A DNA stretch of 64,000 bases from Bordetella sp. H567 (GCF_001704295.1 NZ_CP012334.1:3980084-4044083), one strand, 5' to 3'; shown: positions 46,369 through 55,513, numbered from the stretch's first letter. Translations and numbers: made by a program. Notes: generated by a model not told the origin, from the sequence alone.

Positions 46369-46734
46369 CTAGTGCGAGGTTCCCAGAACGCGGTTCACCA
46401 TATCCACGATGGCGGACAGGTCGAAGGGCTTGGCGATGAAGGCGGTATAGCGGGGGCAGGCATTGACGACGGATTCTTCCGGCATGCCGCTCATGACGAT
46501 GACGGGCACCTCCTCCAGGTAGGCGTTGTCGCGCATAGCCGTCAGCAGCGAGGCTCCGCCCATGCCGGGCATCATGACATCGGACACGACAAGGTCCGGT
46601 TGGATTTCCAGCATCCGTGTCAGGGCCTTCAGGCCGTCGTTCTCTACATATACCGTATGGCCGGCACCACTGAGGGCCTCGTGAACCACTCTCGCCAGGG
46701 TGGCCTCGTCGTCCACCACCATGATTTTTGCCAT
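46369..46734 (-). CDS. Single-domain response regulator (CheY-like)
   Basis: 121 residues, receiver domain only. The acidic pocket Asp8-Asp9 (VVDDEATL), the phosphoacceptor Asp52 (VVSDVMMPGMGG), the conserved Ser in VMSGMPEES and the lysine in FIAKPFDLSAI are all present, so phosphorylation is expected. There is no output domain, and no kinase gene is near. It lies 124 bases upstream of the PaiB-like gene on the same strand and could be co-transcribed. Partner kinase and target cannot be inferred from the sequence. Confidence 0.9.
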   Translation of the reverse strand: MAKIMVVDDEATLARVVHEALSGAGHTVYVENDGLKALTRMLEIQPDLVVSDVMMPGMGGASLLTAMRDNAYLEEVPVIVMSGMPEESVVNACPRYTAFIAKPFDLSAIVDMVNRVLGTSH

Positions 46735-46968
46735 ATTCGCTCCGCCGCGCCGTCAAGCGCGTCCGCTATGCCAGCCCGCAGCCATGCGGGATATTGTTGA
46801 ACCAAAGGACTACGTCCGCAAGCCTCGTGCCTGTCCTGGTGACGCGGGGCGGTACTCAATACCGCTTGCGAGGACGCGTAAGATACTTCTATGAGCTTAT
46901 GCCGTCAGTATGGTTCCGGCGCTATCTTTTCCTTTCCTTACATCGCACCCGGCGCTCACACCCGCATG

Positions 46969-47337
46969 ATGTATCGCATTCTGGCCGACGCTGTCCTGAT
47001 CGCGCATATGCTGTTCGTGGCCTGGGTGGTTTTCGGCGGCCTGTCCGTCTTCTGGAAGCGGTGGCTGGCCTGGGTTCATCTACCCGCGCTCGCCTGGGGC
47101 GTGGCCGTGGCCGGCATGGGATGGATCTGCCCGCTGACCCCGCTGGAAAATGCGCTGCGAGTCCAGGCGGACCAAACACCCTACGGCGGCGATTTTATCC
47201 ATCACTACCTGACGGCGCTCATCTATCCGCCCGGATTGAACCGCGTGACGCAGACGCTGCTGGCCGTCCTGCTGCTGGCGGGCAACGCCATCGTTTATGC
47301 ATTGCTGTACAGACGCCGACGGCGCAAAGCAGGGTGA
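46969..47337 (+). CDS. DUF2784 membrane protein
   Basis: 122 residues from the second of two adjacent ATG codons (46966 and 46969); the ribosome site is weak. Three to four hydrophobic helices: ILADAVLIAHMLFVAWVVFG, the WVHLPALAWGVAVAGMGWIC region, and TQTLLAVLLLAGNAIVYALL near the end. The segment CPLTPLENALRVQAD and the HHYLTALIYPPGL run are hallmarks of DUF2784. No biochemical function is known. It is the first gene of a plus-strand trio with a DUF2946 protein and a PepSY protein; the next start is only 21 bases away. Confidence 0.85.
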   Translation: MYRILADAVLIAHMLFVAWVVFGGLSVFWKRWLAWVHLPALAWGVAVAGMGWICPLTPLENALRVQADQTPYGGDFIHHYLTALIYPPGLNRVTQTLLAVLLLAGNAIVYALLYRRRRRKAG

Positions 47338-47358
47338 TTGATCGTAAAATCCGCTGCC

Positions 47359-47847
47359 ATGCTTCCCGTTTTCAGGATTCCTCGCGCCGCCTGGGGCACA
47401 CGCACGCTGCTGTGCCTGCTGCTGCTTGCCGTCAGCTTGCGCGCGATGATTCCGGTGGGATATATGCCGGATACCGCCGCGCTGCGGCAAGGTGTCATGC
47501 GCATCGGCCTGTGCACCTCGACAGGCATGGTCACCGTCATGCAGGTCTTGCCGGGCGGGGCCGCGCAAGACTTGCATACGCTCGGGCCGGACACGCACCT
47601 GGATCGCGACGGCGCCGTCCATGGCATCGACGGCGGCCCGGATCATGACGGAAGCCACCATGCCGCGGGCGCCGAATGCCCGTTCTGGGCCGCGGCCCAT
47701 CTGGCCGTGGACCTGCCGCCTGCGGCGATCATGCCCCTGCTGGCCGCCGTTCGCGACCTGCCGGTGCGCTTCACCGCGCCCGCCGCCTTGCCCCCACTGC
47801 CGCCCGCCGGTCCGCCGCTGGGTTCGCGCGCGCCACCTTCCGCCTGA
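47359..47847 (+). CDS. DUF2946-like protein with His/Asp-rich segment
   Basis: 162 residues from the ATG at 47359; a TTG at 47338 directly after the previous stop is also in frame. One N-terminal helix (TLLCLLLLAVSLRAMIPVGY) is likely a membrane anchor. Residues about 75-110 are rich in His and Asp (HLDRDGAVHGIDGGPDHDGS, HHAAGAECPFW), including a CPFW motif comparable to the CP motif of DUF2946 proteins. The C-terminus is Pro-rich. DUF2946 genes commonly accompany metal-related membrane proteins, as here with PepSY; a metal-binding role is inference. Confidence 0.75.
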   Translation: MLPVFRIPRAAWGTRTLLCLLLLAVSLRAMIPVGYMPDTAALRQGVMRIGLCTSTGMVTVMQVLPGGAAQDLHTLGPDTHLDRDGAVHGIDGGPDHDGSHHAAGAECPFWAAAHLAVDLPPAAIMPLLAAVRDLPVRFTAPAALPPLPPAGPPLGSRAPPSA

Positions 47848-47920
47848 CCTCGAACGCATCATCCGCGGCCGCGCGACGCGCAAGGCCGCTCGTCCGTTCA
47901 CAAGACAAGGTGGATCCATC

Positions 47921-49447
47921 ATGTCCTATGCATTTCATCGCGCCGCGTCCGGGCAGGACGGCACGGCCAGGCCGGCCGTCGGCGCCGCGCTCATCGCGCT
48001 TATCACACGCCTGCACTTCTACGTCGGCCTGTTCGTGGGGCCCTTCATCCTCGTCGCCGCCGTCACGGGCACGCTGTTCGTGCTTACCCCTCAAATCGAA
48101 AACCGGCTCTACGCCGATCAGCTGTACACCGATGCGACGGGGCCCGCACATAGCCTGACCGAGCAGATCGCCGCCGCGCGGGCGGTCGCCGGCCCGCACG
48201 CCGCGCTGTTCGCCGTGCGCCCCGCGCCGCGGCCCGGGACCACGACGCGGGTCCTGTTCAAGGCGACCGGGCTGCAGGATTCCGAACATCGCGGCATCTT
48301 CGTCGATCCCGTTACGCTGGCGATCAAGGGCGACCTGAACGTCTACGGCACCAGCGGCACGCTGCCCTTGCGCACGACACTCGATACCCTGCACCGCAAT
48401 CTGCTGCTGGGAGACCGGGGCCGCAACTACAGCGAACTCGCGGCATCCTGGCTGTGGTTTGCCGCCTTGGGCGGCATCATCCTGTGGGCCTACGGCCGTC
48501 GCCGCCGCGCACAATTGGCGGCGACCTCCTCCAGCGCCAGACTGCGCCTGCGGCGCCTTCATAGCGTGATCGGGTTATGGATAGCACTGGGCCTGTTCTT
48601 CCTGTCCGCCACCGGCCTGACGTGGTCGCGCTGGGCCGGCGGGAATATCAACGTGGTGCGCCAGGAACTCGGTTGGGTCACGCCTTCCGTATCGACAAGC
48701 CTGAAGCCGGCCGACGCGGCGCGGCCCGCAAGCGGCGACGTCCACGATGACGGCGACGGCGACGGCGAGCATGCCGCGCACAGCGGCGGTGGGGAGCACA
48801 TGGGACACATGGCAGGCGCGGGCCGCATGGGAGACGCGGCGTCCATGGTGCATACCGCGCCCGAGATGAGCGGCGCGAACGCCTACGCCGGCCAATTCGA
48901 CCGGGTCCTCGCCACCGCGCGCGCCGCCGGCATCGATGCGGGCGAAGTGGAAATCCGTCCGCCCCGCAAGGCCGACCAGGCCTGGGCGGTCAACGAAGTC
49001 GATCGCTCCTGGCCCACCCAAGTCGATGCCATTGCCATCGACGGCCGCGACCTATCCATCGTGAGCCGGGCCGACTTCGCGACCTTCCCGCTGGTGGCCA
49101 AGCTGATTCGCTGGGGCATCGACACCCACATGGGCATCCTGTTCGGCTGGCCCAACCAGCTGCTGATGGCGGCCTTCGGCATCGCCTTGAGCATCATGGT
49201 CCTGCTGGGCTACGTGATGTGGTGGCGGCGCCGGCCCGCGCCGGGTTCACCCGTCCTGACGGTGACCCAGGCCTGGGGGCGCCTGTCGGCAATCCCGCGC
49301 GGCATCGCGGCCTTGGTGGCCGCCGCGCTGGGATGGAGTCTCCCGCTGATGGGCGCCAGCCTGCTGGCCTTCATGCTGGTCGATGTCCTCCGTTGGCGGC
49401 TGGCCGCCCGGCCGCGATCGGGCGCGTACTCGCGGCGACCGGTCTAG
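47921..49447 (+). CDS. PepSY-associated transmembrane protein (PiuB-like) with His/Met/Asp-rich loop
   Basis: 508 residues. Four or five membrane helices: about 24-48 (ITRLHFYVGLFVGPFILVAA), 165-185, 205-225, 400-425 and 450-480. Two PepSY-like periplasmic regions lie between them (about 55-140 and 320-395). The first helix has the family motif HFYVGLFVGPF and the third LHSVIGLWIALGLFFLSATG, containing histidines that in this family may bind haem. Residues about 273-318 form an insertion rich in His, Asp and Met (VHDDGDGDGEHAAH, GGGEHMGHMAGAG). Relatives are linked to iron or copper reduction and siderophore use. AAGG stands about 11 bases before the ATG. It is the third gene of the trio. Confidence 0.85.
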   Translation: MSYAFHRAASGQDGTARPAVGAALIALITRLHFYVGLFVGPFILVAAVTGTLFVLTPQIENRLYADQLYTDATGPAHSLTEQIAAARAVAGPHAALFAVRPAPRPGTTTRVLFKATGLQDSEHRGIFVDPVTLAIKGDLNVYGTSGTLPLRTTLDTLHRNLLLGDRGRNYSELAASWLWFAALGGIILWAYGRRRRAQLAATSSSARLRLRRLHSVIGLWIALGLFFLSATGLTWSRWAGGNINVVRQELGWVTPSVSTSLKPADAARPASGDVHDDGDGDGEHAAHSGGGEHMGHMAGAGRMGDAASMVHTAPEMSGANAYAGQFDRVLATARAAGIDAGEVEIRPPRKADQAWAVNEVDRSWPTQVDAIAIDGRDLSIVSRADFATFPLVAKLIRWGIDTHMGILFGWPNQLLMAAFGIALSIMVLLGYVMWWRRRPAPGSPVLTVTQAWGRLSAIPRGIAALVAAALGWSLPLMGASLLAFMLVDVLRWRLAARPRSGAYSRRPV

Positions 49448-49524
49448 TCGAATATCGCCTCTGTGCATGCGCGCCGATCGCGTCCGCAGGCGCGGCGGCA
49501 GCGCGCGCCCGTTCGGCCAGGCGC

Positions 49525-50448
49525 CTAGCGGGGACGCGGCGGCGGCGGCGCCTGGCGCTCGACGTCCTTGAGCACGTCGACGAAGGCACGCAATGCCACC
49601 GGGACCAGGCGGTGGCTTGGGTAGTACAGATAATGGCCTTCGAACGGTGGCGTCCAGTCGTCCAGGATCGTGACCAGCTTGCCGCTGTCGAGCGCGGGGC
49701 GCGCCGTGTCGTCCCAGACGAAGGCGATGCCCAGTCCCTTGATGGCCGCATCCACCATCAGATCCATGTTGTCCAGCGTGATCGGACCGTTGGCGTCGAA
49801 CTTGAATTCCTGCCCGTGCCGCTTGAACTCCCAGCGGTACATCTTTCCGCTGGGCAGCCGAAACCGGACGCAGGGATGCCGTGCGAGCTCGTCGGGCGTG
49901 CGCGGCGTACCCGCGCGCCGCAGGTAGTCTGGCGATGCCACGCAAAGCAGCCGGCAATCGCCGCCGAAAGGCACGGCCACCATATCGCGCGGCAACGATT
50001 CGCCCAGCCGGACGCCGGCGTCGAAGCCTTCGGCCACGATGTCCACCAGCCGCCCTTCCACGACCAGGTCCACATGTATGCCCGGATAGCGTTCCAGGAA
50101 GGCAGGCACGATACGGTCCATCAAGGCGCGCGCGGCCGGCTCCGCCGCGTTGATGCGCACGCTGCCCGTCGGCTGCTCGCTCAAGGCGCCGACATCGGCC
50201 AAGGCCCGATCGAGGTCGCTCAGCACGGGCGACACATTGTGGAAGAAGCGCGCGCCGGCCTCCGTCGGCGCGACGCTGCGGGTCGTGCGATGGAACAGGC
50301 GCAGGCCCAGGCGCTGTTCCAGCGCCCGCATCATATGGCTCAATGTGGAAGCCGACATGCCCAATTCATCGGCGGCGGCGCGGAAACTGGCGTGGCGCAC
50401 GATCGCGGCGAAGGCGGTGAGTTCGGTCAGGCTGGGACGTTGATTCAT
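49525..50448 (-). CDS. LysR-family transcriptional regulator (alcohol-dehydrogenase-linked)
   Basis: 307 residues from the ATG at 50448 (MNQRPSLTELTAFAAIVRHA); longer starts at 50469 and 50496 are possible. The helix-turn-helix spans ASFRAAADELGMSASTLSHM, then MRALEQRLGLRLFHRTTRSV. The effector domain looks complete (SVRINAAEPAARALMDRIVP onward). The class with DLVVEGRLVDIVAEGFDAGVRLGE is the CrgA/DsdC-like group that often controls a divergent oxidoreductase gene. The divergent gene is a zinc alcohol dehydrogenase, and an inverted repeat lies between them. Confidence 0.9.
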   Translation of the reverse strand: MNQRPSLTELTAFAAIVRHASFRAAADELGMSASTLSHMMRALEQRLGLRLFHRTTRSVAPTEAGARFFHNVSPVLSDLDRALADVGALSEQPTGSVRINAAEPAARALMDRIVPAFLERYPGIHVDLVVEGRLVDIVAEGFDAGVRLGESLPRDMVAVPFGGDCRLLCVASPDYLRRAGTPRTPDELARHPCVRFRLPSGKMYRWEFKRHGQEFKFDANGPITLDNMDLMVDAAIKGLGIAFVWDDTARPALDSGKLVTILDDWTPPFEGHYLYYPSHRLVPVALRAFVDVLKDVERQAPPPPRPR

Positions 50449-50467
50449 GGCGTTTTGCCAGTAGGTC

Positions 50468-50485
50468 ATGCCAATTCTAGGGCAT
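50468..50485. promoter_or_regulatory. Candidate LysR operator in the lysR-adh intergenic region
   Basis: ATGCC (50468-50472) and GGCAT (50481-50485) are inverted around 8 bases. It sits 20 bases upstream of the proposed LysR start, where autoregulatory sites usually lie, and about 170 bases upstream of the alcohol dehydrogenase ATG. Confidence 0.4.
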
Positions 50486-50657
50486 AGACCCAACAATCGG
50501 CCATCCCTATACTGCCCGCAGCCGCGCCCTGCCCCTCAATCGCGCCGATCCGGCGCACCGGCGGCGCAGTGCAGCTTGTCCCCCCACACGTCCGCGCACC
50601 GCCAGGCCCCAGGGCCTTCGTGGCGTGCCGGCGTGTGCATCATCGGAAGGAACCACC

Positions 50658-51710
50658 ATGCAAACCAAGGCTTTTGCCGCGCACTCCCCCACGACCACGC
50701 TGGCCCCATTGACCATCGAGCGGCGCGAGCCCGGCCCCACCGACGTCGCCATCCAGATCCTGTATTGCGGCGTCTGCCATTCGGACCTGCACACCGTGCG
50801 GGGCGAATGGGCCGGCGTGCGCTACCCGTCCGTGCCGGGCCACGAAATCGTCGGCCGGGTCAGCGCCATCGGCAAGGACGTGTCGCGCTTCAAGTTGGGC
50901 GATCTCGTCGGGGTTGGCTGCATGGTCGATAGCTGCCGCACCTGCCCTTCCTGCCGCGATGGCCTGGAACAGTACTGCGAAGGTCCGCACGGCTTCCAGG
51001 GCACCTACAACGGCTGGCTGGACGGCAGCGGCGAGAACACCTACGGCGGCTATTCCGCCGATGTGGTCGTCGATGAATACTTCGTTTTGAAGATCCGGCA
51101 CGCCCAGGCCGACCTGGCGGCCACCGCGCCGCTGCTGTGCGCCGGCGTCACCACCTGGTCGCCGCTGCGCCACTGGAAGGTTGGCCCCGGCAAGAAGGTC
51201 GGCATCGTCGGCATCGGCGGCCTGGGCCACATGGGCATCAAGCTGGCGCACGCGTTGGGCGCGCACGTGGTGGCCTTCACCACCTCGCCCTCCAAGGCCG
51301 AGGAAGCCCGCAAGCTGGGCGCCGACGAGGTGGTCGTCTCGCGTGATGCCGATGCAATGGCCGGCCACGCGCGCAGCTTCGACTTCATCCTGAATACGGT
51401 CGCCGTCGCGCACGACCTGGACGCCTACACCACGCTGCTGAAACGCGACGGCGCGATGACCCTGGTCGGCGTGCCGGCCACGCCGCATCCGACGCCCAAT
51501 GTCGGCAACCTGATCATGGGCCGTCGCTCCATCGCCGGCTCGGTGATCGGCGGCATCCCGGAAACCCAGGAAATGCTGGACTTCTGCGCGGAGCACGGCA
51601 TCACTGCCGATATCGAGATGATCGACATGCAGGACATCGAGAAGGCCTACGCCCGCATGCTGAAAAGCGACGTCAAGTACCGCTTCGTCATCGACATGGC
51701 GACGATCTGA
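50658..51710 (+). CDS. Zinc-dependent NAD(P) alcohol dehydrogenase (YahK/CAD-type)
   Basis: 350 residues from the ATG at 50658 with AAGGA upstream. Catalytic zinc ligands Cys40 (YCGVCHSDLH), His62-Glu63 (GHEIVGRV) and a Cys near 160 (LLCAGVTTW) are present. The structural zinc cysteines are Cys93, 96, 99 and 107 (DSCRTCPSCRDGLEQYC). The cofactor-binding motif is GIGGLGHMGIKLA. This subfamily usually reduces aldehydes to alcohols with NADPH and has broad substrate range. It is divergent from a LysR regulator likely to control it. Confidence 0.92.
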   Translation: MQTKAFAAHSPTTTLAPLTIERREPGPTDVAIQILYCGVCHSDLHTVRGEWAGVRYPSVPGHEIVGRVSAIGKDVSRFKLGDLVGVGCMVDSCRTCPSCRDGLEQYCEGPHGFQGTYNGWLDGSGENTYGGYSADVVVDEYFVLKIRHAQADLAATAPLLCAGVTTWSPLRHWKVGPGKKVGIVGIGGLGHMGIKLAHALGAHVVAFTTSPSKAEEARKLGADEVVVSRDADAMAGHARSFDFILNTVAVAHDLDAYTTLLKRDGAMTLVGVPATPHPTPNVGNLIMGRRSIAGSVIGGIPETQEMLDFCAEHGITADIEMIDMQDIEKAYARMLKSDVKYRFVIDMATI

Positions 51711-51761
51711 CGGCGCGGTCCGTACAATAGCCGCGTCGGTCAAACACAAGGAGCAGGCGGC

Positions 51762-52421
51762 ATGGATGCGGAATTCTGGCTGGAACGGTGGCGCGAAGGG
51801 CGAACCCATTTTCATCAGACACGCATCTCGCCGCCGCTGGAGCGCTTCTGGCCCACGCTGCAATTCGCCCCGGGCAGCCGCGTGCTCGTTCCCTTGTGCG
51901 GTAAATCCCTGGACATGCCGTGGCTCGCCCAGCGCGGCCTGAACGTGCTGGGCGTCGAACTGTCGGCGCTGGCGGTGGAACAGTTCTTCGACGAGAACCG
52001 ACTGACGCCACAGGTGCGGCGCTCCGCGATGGGCGACCACTACGTGGCCGGCAACATCGAGATCATCCGCGGCGATATCTTCGACGTGGACGCCGAGACG
52101 CTGCGCGGCTGCACGGGCGTCTTCGACCGCGCGGCCCTGGTCGCCCTTCCCCGCGACATGCGTCCGCGCTACGTGCAACATGTGTACGGCCAGCTATCCG
52201 ATCGGTACCAGGGACTGCTCATTACCCTGGACTATCCCCAGCAGGAAATGGACGGCCCGCCCTTTTCGGTGGACGACGAAGAGGTCCAGGCCTTGTACGC
52301 CGGCCACTCGGTCGCCGAACTGGTCTACCGCCGCGACATCCTGGACCTGGAACCCAAGTTCCAGAAGGCCGGCGTCAGCAAGCTCGATGCATTGGCGTAC
52401 CGCCTGCAACGGCGCGCTTGA
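51762..52421 (+). CDS. tpm: Thiopurine S-methyltransferase family protein
   Basis: 219 residues, length and sequence typical of bacterial TPMT. The enzyme uses S-adenosylmethionine to methylate thiols and, in bacteria, selenium or tellurium compounds. Motifs are [15 protein letters not shown] at the N-terminus, the SAM-binding [18 protein letters not shown] and [13 protein letters not shown], then [12 protein letters not shown] and [16 protein letters not shown]. The ATG lies 11 bases after a modest AAGGAG. It is 51 bases after the alcohol dehydrogenase; whether they are co-transcribed is unclear. Confidence 0.92.
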   Translation: MDAEFWLERWREGRTHFHQTRISPPLERFWPTLQFAPGSRVLVPLCGKSLDMPWLAQRGLNVLGVELSALAVEQFFDENRLTPQVRRSAMGDHYVAGNIEIIRGDIFDVDAETLRGCTGVFDRAALVALPRDMRPRYVQHVYGQLSDRYQGLLITLDYPQQEMDGPPFSVDDEEVQALYAGHSVAELVYRRDILDLEPKFQKAGVSKLDALAYRLQRRA

Positions 52422-52570
52422 GGGCTGCCCACCGCATCGCCCGGCGCCCCGCGAGCCCGCCCAAAAAGCCGCTCGCCCTGATCGCTCAACTTGGGCTAAT
52501 CTGTCCACGACCCGCCTACCTGACCATCATCTGACAGCGGGCCTGCAAACACGCGAGGGAGGGTAGACGC

Positions 52571-53119
52571 ATGGCCACATCCATCGACAAACCGGTGGTC
52601 CTGGTGCTCATGGGCGTATCGGGCTGCGGCAAGACCACCGTTGCCGCCATTCTTTCCGGACGGCTGGACTGGCCTTTCGAGGAAGGCGACGCCCTGCATC
52701 CCCAATCCAACATCGACAAGATGCACGCCGGACATCCACTGACCGACGAGGATCGCGCGCCCTGGCTGGAGAAAGTCGCGCAGTGGGTCGAGCAATGCCT
52801 GGATGCGGGCGAGAACGGCCTGATCACCTGCTCCGCCCTGAAGCGTTCCTATCGGGACATCATCAACCGCCGCGGCCACGGCGTGCAGTTCGTCTATCTG
52901 GCCGGGTCCAAGCAAACCATCGCCGCGCGCCTGGCCGCCCGCCACGGCCACTTCATGCCTCCTGCCCTGCTCGACAGCCAGTTCGAGGCGCTGCAGGAGC
53001 CGACGGCCGACGAGCCCGCCATCCGCGTGGACATCGGGCCCGCGCCGTCGACCATCGCCAACACCATCATCGACACGCTAGGCTTGAACGCAACCACAGG
53101 AAAGAAGGAAAACGAATGA
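52571..53119 (+). CDS. gntK: Gluconokinase
   Basis: 182 residues, a P-loop kinase phosphorylating D-gluconate to 6-phosphogluconate. Walker A is GVSGCGKTT at about 15-23; EEGDALHPQSNIDKMHAGHP and LTDEDRAPWLEKVAQWVEQC follow, as does the substrate segment CSALKRSYRDIINRR. GGAGGG stands about nine bases before the ATG. The stop codon overlaps the permease start as ATGA. No gntR-type regulator, edd or eda gene is adjacent, so 6-phosphogluconate metabolism must be encoded elsewhere. Confidence 0.94.
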   Translation: MATSIDKPVVLVLMGVSGCGKTTVAAILSGRLDWPFEEGDALHPQSNIDKMHAGHPLTDEDRAPWLEKVAQWVEQCLDAGENGLITCSALKRSYRDIINRRGHGVQFVYLAGSKQTIAARLAARHGHFMPPALLDSQFEALQEPTADEPAIRVDIGPAPSTIANTIIDTLGLNATTGKKENE

Positions 53120-54519
53120 ACCTGTCCACTGTGTTGACGTCCCACGACACCCAGGTATTGATCGTCGCGGCCATCGGCATCGTCTTGCTGGTCGTCCTGA
53201 TCGTCTGGTTGAAACTGCACGCGTTCATCGCGCTGACCATCGGCGCGCTGTTCGTCGGCGTCGGCTCCGGCATTCCCCTGGAGAAAGTGACCAGCTCGTA
53301 CGAGGCCGGCGTGGGCGGCGTGCTGGGCTACGTCGGCGTCCTTATCGCGCTGGGCGCCATGCTGGGCAAGCTGCTGGCGGATTCAGGCGGCGCGGACCAG
53401 GTCGTGGAACGCATCCTGCGCGGCCGGCCCGCCACGCTGCCCTGGAAGATGGCCCTGGTGGCCAGCATCATCGGCATTCCGATGTTCTTCGAGATCGGCC
53501 TAGTGCTGCTGATACCGGTCGTCATGCTTGCCGTGCACAAATCGCGCGGACCGGCCATGCGGCTTGGCATCCCCGCCCTGGCGGGCCTTTCCGTGCTGCA
53601 CGGCTTCATCCCGCCGCATCCCGGCCCCTTGGCGGCCATCGCGATCCTGCATGCCGACGTCGGCGTGACGCTGGCGATCGGCCTGCTGATCGCCATTCCC
53701 ACCGTCGCGGTCGGCGGCCCGCTGTTCGGCCTGCTTGCCGCGCGCATGGTACCCATCGGCGCGGCCGGCGCGGGGCTGGCGGTCACCGGCTCGGACCGGC
53801 GGGCGGAAGGGGCACAGGTCTCCACGGACGAGGCGGATGCCGCGCCGGTGCGCAGCCCTACGTTCGCCGTAACCCTGGTCACGCTGCTGTCGCCCATCGT
53901 CCTGATGCTGATCAAGGCCGGCGCCGATATCTGGATGGGCAAGGATGACCCGGTGCGCCATGTCCTGGACTTCATCGGCGATCCGGTGTTTGCCCTGCTG
54001 GTCGCGGTCCTGCTGGCCATGGTCACCTTCGGCACCTCGGTCGGCTTCAACATCTCGGTGCTCGGGAAAAAAATCGCCGCCAGCCTGTTGCCAGTCGTGG
54101 GCGTGATGCTGATCGTCGGCGCCGGCGGCGGCTTCAAGCAGGCGCTGGTCGACGGCGGGACCGGCGCCGCGATTGCGAAGATCGCGCTGGCCACGGGGTT
54201 GTCGACGCTGGTGCTGGGCTGGATCGTCGCGGTATTCATTCGCCTGGCCACGGGCTCCGCCACGGTCGCGACCGTCACGGCCGCGGGCATCGTCGCCCCG
54301 CTCGCCACCCACCTGCCGCCGAACCACCTCTCGCTGGTCGTGCTGGCCATCGGCGCCGGCTCGCTGTTCTTTTCCCACGTCAACGACGCCGGCTTCTGGC
54401 TGGTCAAGGAATATTTCGGCCTGACCGTGGGACAGACCATCAAGACCTGGTCCTTCATGGAAACCGTGCTGGCCGTGATGGGGCTGATCCTGACCTACGG
54501 GCTGTCGCTGGTGATGTAG
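53116..54519 (+). CDS. Gluconate:H+ symporter (GntP family)
   Basis: 467 residues with about 12-14 helices, from an ATG overlapping the gluconokinase stop; AAGGA lies nine bases upstream. Family features are GVGGVLGYVGVLIALGAMLG, KLLADSGGADQVVERILRG and the HGFIPPHPGPLAAIAILHAD segment near residues 165-185. Later GSLFFSHVNDAGFWLVKEYF is the most conserved GntP motif. Together with the kinase it forms a minimal gluconate import and activation unit. Confidence 0.93.
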   Translation: MNLSTVLTSHDTQVLIVAAIGIVLLVVLIVWLKLHAFIALTIGALFVGVGSGIPLEKVTSSYEAGVGGVLGYVGVLIALGAMLGKLLADSGGADQVVERILRGRPATLPWKMALVASIIGIPMFFEIGLVLLIPVVMLAVHKSRGPAMRLGIPALAGLSVLHGFIPPHPGPLAAIAILHADVGVTLAIGLLIAIPTVAVGGPLFGLLAARMVPIGAAGAGLAVTGSDRRAEGAQVSTDEADAAPVRSPTFAVTLVTLLSPIVLMLIKAGADIWMGKDDPVRHVLDFIGDPVFALLVAVLLAMVTFGTSVGFNISVLGKKIAASLLPVVGVMLIVGAGGGFKQALVDGGTGAAIAKIALATGLSTLVLGWIVAVFIRLATGSATVATVTAAGIVAPLATHLPPNHLSLVVLAIGAGSLFFSHVNDAGFWLVKEYFGLTVGQTIKTWSFMETVLAVMGLILTYGLSLVM

Positions 54520-54592
54520 CGGCGACTGTCCCGGCCGATGGAGGCGCTGCCGCCCGGGATGGGCAGGCAGCCTACGCCAGGCGGCGCCGCGC

Positions 54593-55513
54593 TCACACTT
54601 CCCGCACGAAGGCCGCGAGTTCCTGGTTGAAGCGCTCTGGGTACTCCTGGAACGGCGAATGCCCACACTCCTCGTACCAGGATATCCGCGCATGCGGAAT
54701 CGCTTCCACGATCATGTGGGCGGCCGCCGGCAGGACGATCGTATCGCGCATGCCCTGCGTCACCAGCGTGGGTACGCGCACCTTGCGCAGTGCCGCGATG
54801 GTTTCGGCGGGATCGGTATGCCAGGCCGCCGCCGCGCGCCGCACGGGCATCGGCACGATGGCGTTGTAGCAGAGGGCCCGCTCGTACAGCGCGCGCGCGG
54901 GCCGCTTGTAATAGCAGGCATCCAGGAACGAGATGGTCTGCTCGACTTCCTGCGCCACGGTCGGATGACCGCAGGGCTGCGCGGTGGGCGTGGCGGGCCC
55001 GGCGGCGCGCGGGTCCTCGATCACGCGCGCTCCGACGAAGTGGATGCCGGCCAGCGCGCCATCGCCGTAGCGCATCAGATACTGCCGCAGGACGCGGCCA
55101 CCCATGGACCATCCCACCGCGACAGGACGCCGCAGCGCCTTGGCCTGCAGCACGGCCGCGATATCGTCGGCCCAGGCGCTGTGATGCTGGTACGCGGCCG
55201 TATCCAGCGGCTTGTCCGCCGCGCCGTGGCCGCGCAGGTCCACCGCGACAATACGGAACTCGCGCGCGAGCGCGCTGGCGATCTGCGGCGCGAAGCACAA
55301 ATGGCATTGGGCCACCCCATGAACCAGCAGGATCTCCCTGCCCTCCGGGTTGCCCCATTCATAGGCCGCCACCCGTACGCCGCCCGCGCCGGCGATCATC
55401 AAGGGCGGCACGTCGGGCACGATCCACGTTCCTTCATGGCCGTCGGCATCGTGGCCGCGCATAGGCAGGGCGTGCGCGTTGCGGTCGCCTGTCTCGGATT
55501 CCTGCATATCCAT
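54593..55513 (-). CDS. Alpha/beta hydrolase
   Basis: 306 residues, cytoplasmic. After a hydrophilic 40-residue N-terminus comes the alpha/beta hydrolase fold: oxyanion region LLVHGVAQCHLCF, DLRGHGAADKP, the nucleophile elbow GWSMGGRV (Ser at about residue 145) and the catalytic histidine in ECGHSPFQEYPERFNQEL near the end. The acid is probably Asp in QGMRDTIVLP. A 2-3-residue longer or shorter start is possible. Its ATG shares a base with the stop of the MFS transporter gene (TGATG), so the transported compound may be its substrate or product. Real substrate unknown; epoxides, esters and C-C bonds are all used by this family. Confidence 0.87.
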   Translation of the reverse strand: MDMQESETGDRNAHALPMRGHDADGHEGTWIVPDVPPLMIAGAGGVRVAAYEWGNPEGREILLVHGVAQCHLCFAPQIASALAREFRIVAVDLRGHGAADKPLDTAAYQHHSAWADDIAAVLQAKALRRPVAVGWSMGGRVLRQYLMRYGDGALAGIHFVGARVIEDPRAAGPATPTAQPCGHPTVAQEVEQTISFLDACYYKRPARALYERALCYNAIVPMPVRRAAAAWHTDPAETIAALRKVRVPTLVTQGMRDTIVLPAAAHMIVEAIPHARISWYEECGHSPFQEYPERFNQELAAFVREV

